Positions 10,142-19,442 of a DNA stretch of 40,681 nt are shown here, piece by piece (position 1 is the stretch's first letter; each line of letters begins with the position of its first letter). Source of the DNA: Polymorphobacter multimanifer (GTDB lineage: Bacteria > Pseudomonadota > Alphaproteobacteria > Sphingomonadales > Sphingomonadaceae); contig NZ_JACIIV010000007.1 in NCBI RefSeq assembly GCF_014205635.1, forward strand, positions 123,052 to 163,732, given 5' to 3'. Under the pieces are notes generated by a model. It was not told where the DNA came from. It saw only the letters and a list, made by a program, of their open reading frames with translations, and did no database searches. Made by a program: the position numbers and the translations under genes.

Positions 10142-11581
10142 TCAATCCTTGACGTAGGGGTTCTTGCCGCCGCGGAAGCTGAGCCGGATCGGCACGCCTT
10201 CGAAGTCCAGCGACTCGCGCAGACTATTGACCAGATAGCGCCCATAGCTTGCCGGCAACATGTCGGTTCGATTGCCGAACACCAGGAACGTCGGCGGCCG
10301 CGCCGCCACTTGCGTCACATATCGCAGCTTGATCCGCGTCCCCGAAGGGGCGGGCGGCGGGTTTTTCGCCACCACATCCTCGAACCAGCGGTTGAGCGCC
10401 GATGTCGGCACCCGGCGGGACCAGCGCGTCCGCGCCTCCCCTGCCACTTTCATCAGCAAGTCGAGCCCCTTGCCCGTTGCCCCCGAGATTGCCACCAGCG
10501 GCACGTTGCGGATCTGGCTCAGCCCGTCGTCGAGCGCCTTGCGCACCCCCTGGAACAGCCGGCTCTGATCCTCCGCCACATCCCATTTGTTGAGCGCTAT
10601 CACCAGTGCGCGGCCTTCCGAAAGCGCCAGATCGGCAATTCGCAGGTCCTGCGCTTCCAGCCCCAGCGTCGCATCGAGCAGCAGCACCACCACTTCGGCC
10701 ATGTCGATCGCCAGCCGCGTGTCGGCGGTGGCGGCCTTCTCCAGCCGGTCCTGCACCCGCGCGCGCTTGCGCATGCCGGCAGTGTCGACCAGCCGCACCT
10801 TCTCCCCCTGCCACTCCCAGTCGATGGCGATCGAATCGCGCGTGATCCCCGCCTCGGGGCCCACGACCAGCCGCGCCTCGCCGATCAGCGTGTTGATGAG
10901 GGTCGATTTGCCGGCATTCGGCCGTCCGACCACTGCCAGCTTGAGTGGCCCCGCCGGCGGTTCCACCCAATCGGCTTCCAGCTCGACGCCATCCGCAGAG
11001 AACCGCTTCTCGGCCTCCACCACCACCGGCACCACCGGCCCATCGGGCTCGATATAGGGCAGCAGCACCTCGAAGAGATCGGCCATGCCTTCGCCATGCT
11101 CAGCAGAAATCGCCACCGGCGCCCCCAGCCCCAGCGCATGGCCCTCGGCCAGCCCGGCTTCGGCACTGCGCCCCTCGGCCTTGTTGCCGATCAGGATGAG
11201 CGGCGTGCCGCGCTTGCGCAGCCATTGCGCGAAATGCCGGTCGAGCGGGGTCACACCGGCGCGCGCATCATAAACCAGCAGCGCCACATCGGCCGCACTC
11301 ACCGCGGCATCGGTCTGCGCGCGCATCCGGCCCGAGAGGCTCGCGGCATCGGCATCCTCGAAGCCGGCGGTGTCGATCACCGTGAATTCGAGGTCGTGGA
11401 GGGCCGCACGCCCCTCGCGCCGGTCGCGCGTCACCCCGGGCGTATCGTCGACGATCGCCAGCTTGCGCCCGACCAGCCGGTTGAACAGCGTCGATTTGCC
11501 GACATTGGGCCGGCCGACGATCGCCACCCGGGCGGCACCATCGGCGAGCGCTGCCATGGCCTTGCGGGGACGCCTGGCCAT
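10142..11581 (-). CDS. der: ribosome biogenesis GTPase Der (EngA)
   Basis: 479 residues with the tandem GTPase architecture unique to Der, which acts in maturation of the 50S ribosomal subunit. G1 loops are GRPNVGKS (23-30) and GRPNAGKS (219-226). DTAG is present in both domains, with base-recognition motifs NKAE (133-136) and NKWD (331-334). The C-terminal KH-like domain ends in the typical RLSFRGGKNPY region. The ATG at 11581 lies 16 bp after the bamB stop. The order tetratricopeptide protein, bamB, der is the same as in Escherichia coli, which indicates one transcript. NKAE in place of NKxD in the first domain is, as far as I recall, common in this class. Confidence 0.97.
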   Translation of the reverse strand: MARRPRKAMAALADGAARVAIVGRPNVGKSTLFNRLVGRKLAIVDDTPGVTRDRREGRAALHDLEFTVIDTAGFEDADAASLSGRMRAQTDAAVSAADVALLVYDARAGVTPLDRHFAQWLRKRGTPLILIGNKAEGRSAEAGLAEGHALGLGAPVAISAEHGEGMADLFEVLLPYIEPDGPVVPVVVEAEKRFSADGVELEADWVEPPAGPLKLAVVGRPNAGKSTLINTLIGEARLVVGPEAGITRDSIAIDWEWQGEKVRLVDTAGMRKRARVQDRLEKAATADTRLAIDMAEVVVLLLDATLGLEAQDLRIADLALSEGRALVIALNKWDVAEDQSRLFQGVRKALDDGLSQIRNVPLVAISGATGKGLDLLMKVAGEARTRWSRRVPTSALNRWFEDVVAKNPPPAPSGTRIKLRYVTQVAARPPTFLVFGNRTDMLPASYGRYLVNSLRESLDFEGVPIRLSFRGGKNPYVKD

Positions 11582-11597
11582 TGTCAGCGCTCTCTTT

Positions 11598-12926
11598 TCA
11601 TCGCCACGCCGTCAGCTTGCCGTCGTCGGTCAGCACATAGGCAAGTCCGCCCGCCAGCACCGGCGGCAGATAGGCGGCCGCCGAAAGCTTGCCGCGCGCC
11701 AGCACCTTGCCCTCATAGGGATCGACCGTGACGATGGCTTTTTCCGAGCTCACCATCAGCAGCTTTTCCGAGCCCAGCACCGGCCCCGACCAGACGATCG
11801 GCCCGGTCTTCTTCTTCATGTTCTTCCAGCGCTCGAGCTCGGTCACCCAGCGCACCTTGCCCTCGCTGCGCGTCAGGCACAGCAGCTCGCCTTCCAGCGT
11901 GACGGCATAGATGAACTCGCCCGCCAGCCAGGGCGTCGAGATGCCGGCGAAATTGCGTTCCCACACCCGCTGGCCGGTCGCCATTTCCAGTGCTGCCATG
12001 CGGCCACCATGGCCGATGGCGAATACCCGCCCGCGGTCGATCACCGGCGAGGCGTCAATGTCCGACAGCGCCGACATCGCCGTGGCGCGCCCGGTGCGCG
12101 CCAGCGCGTCGGACCAGACGGTGCGGCCATTCTCGGCACGCAGCGCGGTCAGTTCACCCGAAGAAAATCCGACAACCACCGTCTCCTGCGAAATCGCCGG
12201 TGCGCCCGTGCCGAGCAGCCCGGCGACTTCCACCGTGCCGGTCACGCTCCACGATTGCTCGCCGGTCTCGGCCGAAAGTGCAAAAAGCTGGTTGTCCTGG
12301 CTCAGCACGAAGACCCGATTGCCCTCGACGGTCGGCGCACCGCGCAGCGGCGCCGGCAAGGTGCGGCGCCAGAGCTCGACGCCCTGCTGTGCATCATAGG
12401 CCACAACGATGCCAAAGCCGGTGGTGGCAAACACACGGCCATTGTCGGCGCTCACGCCGCCGCCAAAAGCAATATTCTGCGCCTGACCTTCAAGCTCGAT
12501 CTGAGCGGACCAGGCCGGAGCACCGGTGCGCGCATCAAAGGCTGCCACCCGGCCCATCGTGTCGATGGTGAACACGCGGCCATCATGGATCACCGGTGAC
12601 GCGTTGAGCCGCCGCGTCTTGGTGCTGCCCGAGCCGATCGACGCCGACCAGACCTGCTGCAGCTCGCCCGACCAGGTGAGATGGCCGTTGAGCTTCGACG
12701 GCGTGCCGCCCGGCTGGCCCCAATCGGCATTGGGCGATTCCAGCGGCAGGACCACCGTGACGCCCTGAAGCTCCGCCTCGGCCTCGGCCTTGCTTTCATA
12801 GGTGAGCACCGGGATGCGCTCGCCAACGGTGGTGATCTTCTTCTTGCCGCCCTTGAAGACCCCGCAGCCGGACACGCCCAGTGCCAGCACGGTGATGAGG
12901 GCAATCGCTGCACGCCGCGTCTGCAT
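11598..12926 (-). CDS. bamB: outer membrane protein assembly factor BamB (PQQ-type beta-propeller lipoprotein)
   Basis: 442 residues. The signal ends in a lipobox (VSGC, Cys21), so the mature protein is an outer-membrane-anchored periplasmic lipoprotein. The body shows repeated propeller blades of the type G.V...D..TG...W (for example RVFTIDTMGRVAAFDARTG and NRVFVLSQDNQLFALSAETG), as in BamB and other PQQ-like eight-bladed propellers. BamB supports the BamA complex that folds outer membrane barrels, including those of autotransporters. The start ATG is 3 bp after the TAG of the upstream gene and the stop is 16 bp before der, consistent with one operon. Confidence 0.93.
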   Translation of the reverse strand: MQTRRAAIALITVLALGVSGCGVFKGGKKKITTVGERIPVLTYESKAEAEAELQGVTVVLPLESPNADWGQPGGTPSKLNGHLTWSGELQQVWSASIGSGSTKTRRLNASPVIHDGRVFTIDTMGRVAAFDARTGAPAWSAQIELEGQAQNIAFGGGVSADNGRVFATTGFGIVVAYDAQQGVELWRRTLPAPLRGAPTVEGNRVFVLSQDNQLFALSAETGEQSWSVTGTVEVAGLLGTGAPAISQETVVVGFSSGELTALRAENGRTVWSDALARTGRATAMSALSDIDASPVIDRGRVFAIGHGGRMAALEMATGQRVWERNFAGISTPWLAGEFIYAVTLEGELLCLTRSEGKVRWVTELERWKNMKKKTGPIVWSGPVLGSEKLLMVSSEKAIVTVDPYEGKVLARGKLSAAAYLPPVLAGGLAYVLTDDGKLTAWR

Positions 12927-12929
12927 GGC

Positions 12930-13703
12930 CTAGTTCGCCTCTGGCTGAGCGGGAGTTTCGGTGGGGGTTGCCGGCTGGTCGAGGCCCGGATTCAGGCCAA
13001 GTGCCGCTTCATCGATGCCGAGCCCCTGTGCCAGCTGCGCCGCACGGTTGCGCAGGCTCGGCGGCAGCGCATCGTCCTTGACGATCGCGATGAGCAGCGG
13101 CTTCGCCGGCTCGGGCGTGCCGGCCTTGATGTGCGCAAGCGCTGTCATCTCGCCCGCCAACCCGAACCAGGGGTTGCCCGGCACCGCCAGCGGCTTGAGC
13201 ATCGCCACGACCTGTGGCGGTGTCATCGCGTCGAAGCGCAGCCGTGCCAGCCGCACGCGAGCGGCATCGCGCAGCACCGGTTCCAGATCGGCATCGTCCA
13301 CCAGCGCCTGCAGCATGGTGGCGGCCTTTTCGTTTTCGCCCACCGCCATCTGGTCGGCGGCCTGCATGAAACGCGCCAGCGGCGCATAGGCGCCGGGGCC
13401 CTCGGCAGCGAGCTTCTCCAGCACCGGGCGCGCTGCGGCATTGTCACCGACGCTGATCTTGTCGAGCGCCGTCGCGAATTCCTCGCCGGCGATCCCGGCG
13501 TTCTTCACCTGCTGGTCCTGCCACCAGAGCCAGCCGCCAAGCGCGCCCAGCAACAGCACCACGGCGCCGACCAGGGCAATGCCCCAGCGCTTCCAGAAGC
13601 TGGTCAGCTGGTCACGGCGAACCCCCTCGTCCACTTCGCGCAGGAAGGGATCTTCAGGGGTCGTGCTGTTCTTGCCGATGGTGTTGCTGGGGGGCAGGGC
13701 CAA
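12930..13703 (-). CDS. YfgM-like membrane-anchored tetratricopeptide protein
   Basis: 257 residues with a TTG start at 13703, chosen because GGAG lies 9 nt upstream and no ATG occurs before the membrane segment. A short cytoplasmic part contains FLREVDEGVRRDQL. One transmembrane helix follows (about 41-63, GIALVGAVVLLLGALGGWLWW), then an Ala-rich helical periplasmic domain resembling the TPR-like domain of YfgM (PF09976). In E. coli YfgM is an ancillary SecYEG partner that works with the chaperone PpiD and is encoded just before bamB and der, as here. The C-terminal tail is Pro/Thr/Glu-rich. Confidence 0.85.
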   Translation of the reverse strand: MALPPSNTIGKNSTTPEDPFLREVDEGVRRDQLTSFWKRWGIALVGAVVLLLGALGGWLWWQDQQVKNAGIAGEEFATALDKISVGDNAAARPVLEKLAAEGPGAYAPLARFMQAADQMAVGENEKAATMLQALVDDADLEPVLRDAARVRLARLRFDAMTPPQVVAMLKPLAVPGNPWFGLAGEMTALAHIKAGTPEPAKPLLIAIVKDDALPPSLRNRAAQLAQGLGIDEAALGLNPGLDQPATPTETPAQPEAN

Positions 13704-13776
13704 GGGGTTTGGGCTCCGGATACGGCCAATGGGGACCTGGCAGATGGATCAAGCCGGGTGAATGCCCGATGACGCC

Positions 13777-14628
13777 TCAGGAATAAAGCTGTTTCTCGGT
13801 GGGGAACCGCCGGGTGCGCACCTCATCGGCATAGCGCGCGGCCGCAGCATCGATCCGCTCGGCCAGATTGTCGAAGCGCGCCACGAAGCGCGGCACCCGC
13901 TCGAACATCCCCAGCATGTCGTCCACCACGAGCACCTGGCCATCGCAGGCCACCGATGCGCCGATGCCGATGGTGGGGCAACTGACAGCCTCGGTGATCG
14001 CGCGGCCGAGGCTTTCCACCACGCCTTCGACCACCAGCGCGAACGCCCCGGCAGCTGCCACGGCGCGCGCATCGGCAAGAATCTTGGCGGCCTCCGCCTC
14101 GCTGCGGCCGCGCGCACCATAGCCGCCGAGCGAATTGACTGCCTGCGGGGTGAGCCCGACATGCGCCATAACCGGGATGCCGCGCGCCGCCAGGAAGCCC
14201 ACGGTGGGCGCCATCGCCTCGCCGCCTTCGAGCTTCACTGCAGCGGCCCCGGTTTCCTTCATCACCCGCGCCGCGGTGGCGAACGCCTGCTCGGGCGAGG
14301 CCTCATAGCTGCCGAACGGCAGGTCGATGACGACAACCGAGCGGTAGCTGCCGCGCACCACGGCGGCGCCATGCGCGATCATCATCTCGAGCGTCACCTT
14401 CACCGTGGTGTCGAGGCCATAGATCACCTGCCCCAGCGAATCGCCGACCAGCAGCAGGTCGCAATGCTTGTCGAGCAGCTGCGCCATGCGTGCGGTATAG
14501 GCGGTGAGCATCACGATCGGCTCGCCACCCTTGCGCTTCTGGATCGCCGGCACGGTCAGGCGCCGTACCGGTTCGGGCAGCGGGTGCGCGCGGCTCGTGC
14601 TGGTATCGAGGGTGAAGGTGGTCGACAT
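13777..14628 (-). CDS. panB: 3-methyl-2-oxobutanoate hydroxymethyltransferase (ketopantoate synthase)
   Basis: 283 residues. It transfers a hydroxymethyl group from methylene-tetrahydrofolate to 2-ketoisovalerate, the first committed step of pantothenate/CoA synthesis. Family motifs seen: MLTAYTA (40-46), VGDSLG (61-66, metal and substrate binding), KLEGG (132-136), AHVGLTPQ (155-162), VEGV (200-203, with the catalytic Glu) and GIGAS (221-225). The start ATG at 14628 shares a base with the TGA of the upstream acyltransferase (TGATG), and AAGGAC sits about 9 nt before it; longer in-frame extensions are therefore rejected. panC is not in the window. Confidence 0.96.
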   Translation of the reverse strand: MSTTFTLDTSTSRAHPLPEPVRRLTVPAIQKRKGGEPIVMLTAYTARMAQLLDKHCDLLLVGDSLGQVIYGLDTTVKVTLEMMIAHGAAVVRGSYRSVVVIDLPFGSYEASPEQAFATAARVMKETGAAAVKLEGGEAMAPTVGFLAARGIPVMAHVGLTPQAVNSLGGYGARGRSEAEAAKILADARAVAAAGAFALVVEGVVESLGRAITEAVSCPTIGIGASVACDGQVLVVDDMLGMFERVPRFVARFDNLAERIDAAAARYADEVRTRRFPTEKQLYS

Positions 14629-15872
14629 CAGGCAGGTCCTTGCGCGGGCGCCGGGCGGCGCGCTGGCCGCTTGCCGTTGAAGATGAAGCGAAGTGCGGGC
14701 ACCGGCTTGATGATGAAGGCGTGCAGGCTGAGCGTGAACAGCGGCACCAGCACCAGGATGCCGGCATAGGTGCCATGGATGGAGAGCCCGAGCGGCTGCA
14801 GCAACAGCGCCACCGCGAACACCGTGCCGAGATGGAATATATAGAAGGAAAAGGCCGCATCGACCGCAAAGCTGAGCACCGGGCTGGGCTTGTTGAACCA
14901 GCGCTCGAAGGCCCACATCAGCGCGCTGATGATGAACAGGATGAGCATTCCGCGCATCGTCCAATAGACCGTCCGCTCGAGGGCGCGCGGCAGCAGATCC
15001 CCCCAGAGGTTGATCGCGGCATAGCCGCCCCCGGCGATGAGCAGCCCGGAGATGCTGAGCCGGTGCAAGGCCGCGAACAGCCGCCGGTCGAGCATCGCCA
15101 GCCCGCCGAGCGCGAAATACGGAAGGTAGTTCATCGTCGCCAGTGCAATCCAGGCGAAGGGCGTGTCGGCGACCACGGGCTTCAGCACCACATCATGCGC
15201 GGCACGCAGCGCCACCACGGCCGCGGCGACGAGCAGCGCCAGCGCCCAGAGCGTCCAGCCGGTGGTGCGGGCGTTGAACCAGTCGAGGCCTGCCCTTGCC
15301 GGTTTCGAAATGGCCAGCGTCACCAGCAGCGGCGTCAGCACCGCATAGATGCACATCGAGATCAGGAACCACATGTGCGCATGCCACTCGAGCTTGCCGT
15401 TCGGCGGCGGCAGGCCTTCGAAATCGAACAGAAATCGCGTCAGGCTCACCGGCTCGTTGTGCCAGCAATAGTTGAGCCAGTTGGTGAGCGGCACGACGAT
15501 TATCAGCGACGCCAGGAGGGGCACCACCAGCAGTTGCACGCGGCTGCGCATATAGTCGCCGCCCTTGGCACGCTGATAGACCATCACCGTGAAGAAGCCG
15601 CCGATGAGGAAGAAGGTGGCCATGCGGAACAGGTCGCTCGCTTCGCGCACCGTCTCGAACAGAAGGTCGGGATTATAGTCGATTGCCGAGCCATGCACGA
15701 AAACGCCGAAGAACATGGCGAAAGCCCGCAGTGCATCGAGGTGGAACATGCGCCCGCCGCTTGCGCCGATTGCGGCTGCAGGGGCGGCACCGGCCAGCAC
15801 CGGGCCTGCCGCATCGGCTGCAGCACTGGTCCCCGCCATCGCCGCCGCACCTTGGATTGCTTCGTCCGCCAC
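14628..15872 (-). CDS. acyltransferase family 3 membrane protein (OpgC-like), copy 1
   Basis: 414 residues with a GTG start at 15872 preceded by AGGG at suitable spacing. About ten hydrophobic segments and the signature [20 protein letters not shown] near residue 42 place it in acyltransferase family 3 (PF01757). The layout resembles OpgC/MdoC, which succinylates periplasmic glucans, but the substrate cannot be read from sequence; O-acylation of a surface polysaccharide or lipid is equally possible. The N-terminal 40 residues are Ala-rich and probably cytoplasmic; the C-terminus is basic and Pro-rich. It is a paralogue of the adjacent upstream gene and is translationally coupled to panB. Confidence 0.85.
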   Translation of the reverse strand: MADEAIQGAAAMAGTSAAADAAGPVLAGAAPAAAIGASGGRMFHLDALRAFAMFFGVFVHGSAIDYNPDLLFETVREASDLFRMATFFLIGGFFTVMVYQRAKGGDYMRSRVQLLVVPLLASLIIVVPLTNWLNYCWHNEPVSLTRFLFDFEGLPPPNGKLEWHAHMWFLISMCIYAVLTPLLVTLAISKPARAGLDWFNARTTGWTLWALALLVAAAVVALRAAHDVVLKPVVADTPFAWIALATMNYLPYFALGGLAMLDRRLFAALHRLSISGLLIAGGGYAAINLWGDLLPRALERTVYWTMRGMLILFIISALMWAFERWFNKPSPVLSFAVDAAFSFYIFHLGTVFAVALLLQPLGLSIHGTYAGILVLVPLFTLSLHAFIIKPVPALRFIFNGKRPARRPAPAQGPA

Positions 15873-15924
15873 GGCCTTGCCCTAGCTGTCGCAGGCTGCG
15901 CTGTCGAGCGCAGGCGCGGCGTTC

Positions 15925-17157
15925 TCAACCAAAGCCGGCGCGCGCGCCATGGCTTCCCCGCGGGGCCGTGCGCTTGCCGCGAAACAGCAGGTCGAGCACC
16001 GGCACCCGGCCTACCACCAGCGCATGCACCGCCACGCCGAGCGGTGGCACGACCAGCACCAGCAGCACGAACAATCCGAAGATCCCGATGCTGTCGGCAG
16101 CATCACGGCCGATTAGCAGCGCCAGCAGGAAGATGAGCGCAATATGGATCAGATAGAAGGTGAGCGCGGAATCGACGAACATCCGCAGCAGTGGCGTTTC
16201 GCGGTCGAGCCAGTGGCGGCAGAGTTGCACCAGGCCAGCAAAACCGAACACCACCATGCCGCTGCGGCTCGGCCAGAACAGCGCGCGCCTGAGCAGGCCG
16301 GGCCAGCCGTCCCCGAACTGCAGCGCCAGCGTGAAGATGCCGGCGCACAACAGCAGCCCGCCGAGCAGATGGCGCACCGACACCGTCTCGAAGGCATCGA
16401 ACAGCCAGCGATACCGGAAGGCCAGCGCTCCGAAGCCGAACCAGGGGGCATAGTGGAACAGCATCGACACCAGCCAGCCGAAGGCATCGCTTTCCAGGTC
16501 CGGCCCGAACAGCGCCAGATACGCCGATCGGCTGAGCATCATCAGCAGGGCGATCACTGCAACATGGCCCCACAGGCCCAGCCGCTGCGTAAACGGCCGC
16601 AGCGCCTCGATCGGCACCGCCACGACCGGGGTCCGCAGCACCGCCATCAACGGCGGCAGCAGCAGCGTGAAGCCGATCAGCACCACCAGAAACCACAGGT
16701 GCAGCAGCGGGCCGACGGGATCCGGCAACGATTCGAGCCAGCCCGGATCCGTGAGCCAGGCGACAACGCCGATCGGGCCATGATGCCAGATCGCCATCAG
16801 CCAGAGGGTGAAGGGCACGACAACCACCGTGCCCGCCGCCAATGGCCAAAGCAACGCCGGCAGGCGCGCCGACAGGAACTGCCCGGCACTCCGACGCGAC
16901 AGGACCAGCGCGCCGAAAAATCCGGAAATCAGGAAGAAAGCCTTCATCCTGAACAGACCACTCACAAATGTAATGGCATCGAAGACTGCATTCGACCCGA
17001 TCATCGTCGCGTGCGTCACAACGCCGCAACTCATCAGCACAACACGCACAGCATCAAGATGAATCATGCGGCCACGGCCGGCTTCGAATACCACTTTCCA
17101 ACCCCACGCAACTGAAACGGAACCAAACAGGGACTTCCAGCCGTTTGCGACAAACAC
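15925..17157 (-). CDS. acyltransferase family 3 membrane protein, copy 2
   Basis: Up to 410 residues, reading from GTG at 17157; an internal ATG at 17067 (MIHLDAVRVV) is an alternative, and neither has a strong ribosome binding site. It shares the layout of copy 1: RMIHLDAVR...GVVTHA near residue 30, FRMKAFFLISGFF after about 40 more residues, HLWFL in the middle, FYLIH.. and PV.DLLFRGKR at the end. The two genes are therefore tandem paralogues, though clearly diverged. Family: acyltransferase 3 (PF01757), integral inner-membrane O-acyltransferase. It starts 64 bp downstream of the YffB-like gene. Confidence 0.82.
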   Translation of the reverse strand: MFVANGWKSLFGSVSVAWGWKVVFEAGRGRMIHLDAVRVVLMSCGVVTHATMIGSNAVFDAITFVSGLFRMKAFFLISGFFGALVLSRRSAGQFLSARLPALLWPLAAGTVVVVPFTLWLMAIWHHGPIGVVAWLTDPGWLESLPDPVGPLLHLWFLVVLIGFTLLLPPLMAVLRTPVVAVPIEALRPFTQRLGLWGHVAVIALLMMLSRSAYLALFGPDLESDAFGWLVSMLFHYAPWFGFGALAFRYRWLFDAFETVSVRHLLGGLLLCAGIFTLALQFGDGWPGLLRRALFWPSRSGMVVFGFAGLVQLCRHWLDRETPLLRMFVDSALTFYLIHIALIFLLALLIGRDAADSIGIFGLFVLLVLVVPPLGVAVHALVVGRVPVLDLLFRGKRTAPRGSHGARAGFG

Positions 17158-17221
17158 GCGAGTTGGTCAATATTGTGCAAGTCGCCGCGCACGACTGGCC
17201 GCAGCGAAATGTCAGCTTGCC

Positions 17222-17581
17222 TCAATCGGCCAGCGCGGCCGCCCAGTTTTCGGGCTTGAAGCTGACCTGCAGCACGGGCCTGCCGCCGCCGCTCGTGCCG
17301 CACAGCACCGGCCGCTTGATCATCGCGGGTGCCGTGCGCATCAATGCCAGCGCGCGTCCGGCGTCGAGGCCGGTCCGCTCCGCTTCGGGCAGCGCGCGAA
17401 AGCTGGTGCCGGCGCGGTTGAGCAGCACCTCCCAGCCAAGTGCCGTCACCCAGTCATCCAGCGCCTCCGGCACGCCATCCTTCCGGAAATCATGGAAGCG
17501 CGCCTCGATGCCCGCGGCAGCCAGCCAAGTCCGCGCCTTCTTCACCGTGTCGCAATTCGGGATGCCGTGCAGCGTCAGCAT
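17222..17581 (-). CDS. ArsC/Spx-family protein, YffB-like
   Basis: 119 residues. The N-terminus LHGIPNCDTVKKARTWL carries the single Cys (Cys10) and thioredoxin-like fold typical of the ArsC/Spx/MgsR family (PF03960), YffB branch; the C-terminal half has IKRPVL, also typical. Family members resemble glutathione-dependent arsenate reductases, but YffB proteins lack a settled role and arsenate reduction should not be assumed. The start ATG at 17581 overlaps the serB stop within ATGCTGA, so translation is coupled to serB. Confidence 0.88.
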   Translation of the reverse strand: MLTLHGIPNCDTVKKARTWLAAAGIEARFHDFRKDGVPEALDDWVTALGWEVLLNRAGTSFRALPEAERTGLDAGRALALMRTAPAMIKRPVLCGTSGGGRPVLQVSFKPENWAAALAD

Positions 17582-18441
17582 GCCGCCCATTCCGCCCGGC
17601 TCAGCCCCTGCGCGCGCAGCAGCACGGTCAGATCGCCAAAACGCACCGCGCTGTCCGCGGCGGCAGCGGCCCTGGGTTTGGCATGATAGGCAATGCCCAG
17701 CCCTGCCGCCTCGATCATGGGAATGTCGTTGGCGCCGTCCCCCACCGCAAGTGCCAGCGCCGGATCGATGCCGGCACCCAGCAAGGCGGCGCGCTTGGTG
17801 GCGGCATCGACGATCGGCGCTGCGACCGTTCCGGTCAACCGGCCGTCCTCGACAAGCAGCACATTCGCCTGCTGCGAGGCAAAGCCGATCTCGGCGGCAA
17901 CAGGCGCCGTGAACGCCGTGAACCCGCCCGACACCAGCAGCGTGCGTGCCCCCCAGCCGCGCATCGTCCGCACCAGCGCCGCAGCGCCCGGCATCAGCCG
18001 CACCCGCTCGCGCCGGCATTCCTCGAGCGTTTCCACCGGCATCCCCGCCAGCAGCGCCACCCGCGCCCGCAGCGCCTCGGCAAAATCCAGTTGCCCAAGC
18101 ATCGCCGCCTCGGTGATCGCCGCCACCTGCGGCTTCAGCCCGGCATAATCGGCGAGTTCGTCGATGCACTCGCACTGGATCATTGTCGAATCCATGTCCG
18201 CCACCAGCAGCATCCGGCGCCGCCCGGCAGCCGCGGATTGCAGCACGACATCCACCGCCGGGAACGCCGCTTCCAGCGCGCCTCGCAAGCCTTGGCCACC
18301 CGCCATCCGCAGATCGAGCGCATCGCCGGCGTCGATCCAGTCCCATCCCTGCGGCTCGCCGCCCTGCGTGCGCACCACATCGCTTGCCAGCGCCGCATCG
18401 GCAGCCGACAACCTGCCCTCCGCCACGAGTGTCACCAGCAT
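17575..18441 (-). CDS. serB: phosphoserine phosphatase
   Basis: 288 residues from ATG 18441. Haloacid dehalogenase fold with DMDST (82-86, nucleophile Asp82 and acid Asp84), SGGF (171-174) and GDGANDIPM (234-242). It hydrolyses O-phosphoserine to serine, the last step of serine synthesis. The N-terminal 75 residues form a shortened regulatory-type domain, as in other alphaproteobacterial SerB. An in-frame ATG at 18459 would add six residues (MGRDSD). Either start overlaps divergent miaA, so the serB promoter must lie inside miaA. Confidence 0.93.
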   Translation of the reverse strand: MLVTLVAEGRLSAADAALASDVVRTQGGEPQGWDWIDAGDALDLRMAGGQGLRGALEAAFPAVDVVLQSAAAGRRRMLLVADMDSTMIQCECIDELADYAGLKPQVAAITEAAMLGQLDFAEALRARVALLAGMPVETLEECRRERVRLMPGAAALVRTMRGWGARTLLVSGGFTAFTAPVAAEIGFASQQANVLLVEDGRLTGTVAAPIVDAATKRAALLGAGIDPALALAVGDGANDIPMIEAAGLGIAYHAKPRAAAAADSAVRFGDLTVLLRAQGLSRAEWAAC

Positions 18442-19348
18442 GTCAGAATCGCGTCCCATGGTCGCCGTGCTAGGCGGCCCCACCGCCAGCGGCAAGTCCG
18501 GCCTGGCGCTGGCCATTGCCGAGGCGCGCCCCATCACCATCATCAATGCCGATGCCAGCCAGCTTTACGCCGATCTGCGCCTGCTCAGCGCCCGCCCCTC
18601 GGCGGCCGAGGAGGCGCTGGTCCCCCACAAGCTGTTCGGCATCCTCGACGGCGCCGAGGCGGCCACCGCCGCGCATTACGCCACCCTCGCCCGCACCGCG
18701 ATCGCCGAGACGCTCGCCGAAGGCCGGCTGCCGCTGCTGGTGGGCGGCACCGGCCTCTATATCGAAGCCCTGCTCCACGGCCTCGCTCCCCTGCCCCCGA
18801 TCGATTCCGCCATTCGCGAGGCCGTGCGTGCCCTGCCCGCCGCCGATGCCGCCGCCGCCCTCGCCCATGAAGACCCGGCAATGGCCGCCCGCCTCCGCCC
18901 GTCCGACACCACCCGCCTCCACCGCGCGCTCGAAGTGATCCGCGCCACCGGCCGCTCGCTGCTTGCCTGGCAGGCCGCGCGCGAAGGCGGCATCGCCGAG
19001 ACCCATGATGTCCGCGGCATCGTCCTGCTGCCACCCCGCGCCGCGCTGCACATCGCCGCGGAACACCGGCTCGATGCGATGCTCGCCGGCGGCGCGCTCG
19101 AAGAAGTGGCCGCCCTGATCGCCCGCCAGCTGCCGCCGGACCGGCCGGTTCTCAAGGCATTGGGCGTGGCGTCACTGGCGGCGCACCTCGCCGGCATGAT
19201 CGACCTCGGCGAGGCGCGCGCACGAACCTTGTTCGCCACGCGACAATATCAGAAGCGCCAATCCACCTGGATGCGCGGTCGGCAATCGGGCTGGCTGCAC
19301 CTCGAAACGGCAGATCGGCAAGCGGCAAGAAACGCAGTGAAATTGTAA
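18440..19348 (+). CDS. miaA: tRNA dimethylallyltransferase
   Basis: 302 residues from ATG 18440. It adds a dimethylallyl group to A37 of tRNAs reading UNN codons. P-loop GGPTASGKS (12-20), then INADASQLYADL, GGTGLYIEALL and the C-terminal TRQYQKRQSTW, all standard MiaA motifs. A second ATG at 18458 (MVAVLGGP) could also serve. No clear Shine-Dalgarno sequence precedes either start. The gene is head-to-head with serB with no intergenic DNA. Confidence 0.96.
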   Translation: MSESRPMVAVLGGPTASGKSGLALAIAEARPITIINADASQLYADLRLLSARPSAAEEALVPHKLFGILDGAEAATAAHYATLARTAIAETLAEGRLPLLVGGTGLYIEALLHGLAPLPPIDSAIREAVRALPAADAAAALAHEDPAMAARLRPSDTTRLHRALEVIRATGRSLLAWQAAREGGIAETHDVRGIVLLPPRAALHIAAEHRLDAMLAGGALEEVAALIARQLPPDRPVLKALGVASLAAHLAGMIDLGEARARTLFATRQYQKRQSTWMRGRQSGWLHLETADRQAARNAVKL

Positions 19349-19442
19349 AGTTAAAAAATCGCAAATTAACCATAGGTTTTGTTTACACGTCCAATAGTAC
19401 TGCTAGTAACCAATCGTTAACCCTCGACGATTGGACACCCTG

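Noticed and set aside
10310-11731. A 473-codon plus-strand frame opposite der
   Set aside because: Its composition (His/Arg/Pro-rich) is typical of the antisense of a GC-rich gene, and the minus strand encodes a complete, unmistakable Der protein.
14640-16136. A 498-codon plus-strand frame opposite the acyltransferases
   Set aside because: Rich in Gln/His/Arg without any domain, while the minus strand encodes two membrane proteins with the family signature; treated as a shadow.
19382-19409. TTTACA-N16-TAGTAA as promoter of the PEP-CTERM gene
   Set aside because: The region is AT-rich and well placed, but both boxes match consensus poorly; not strong enough to list as a feature.
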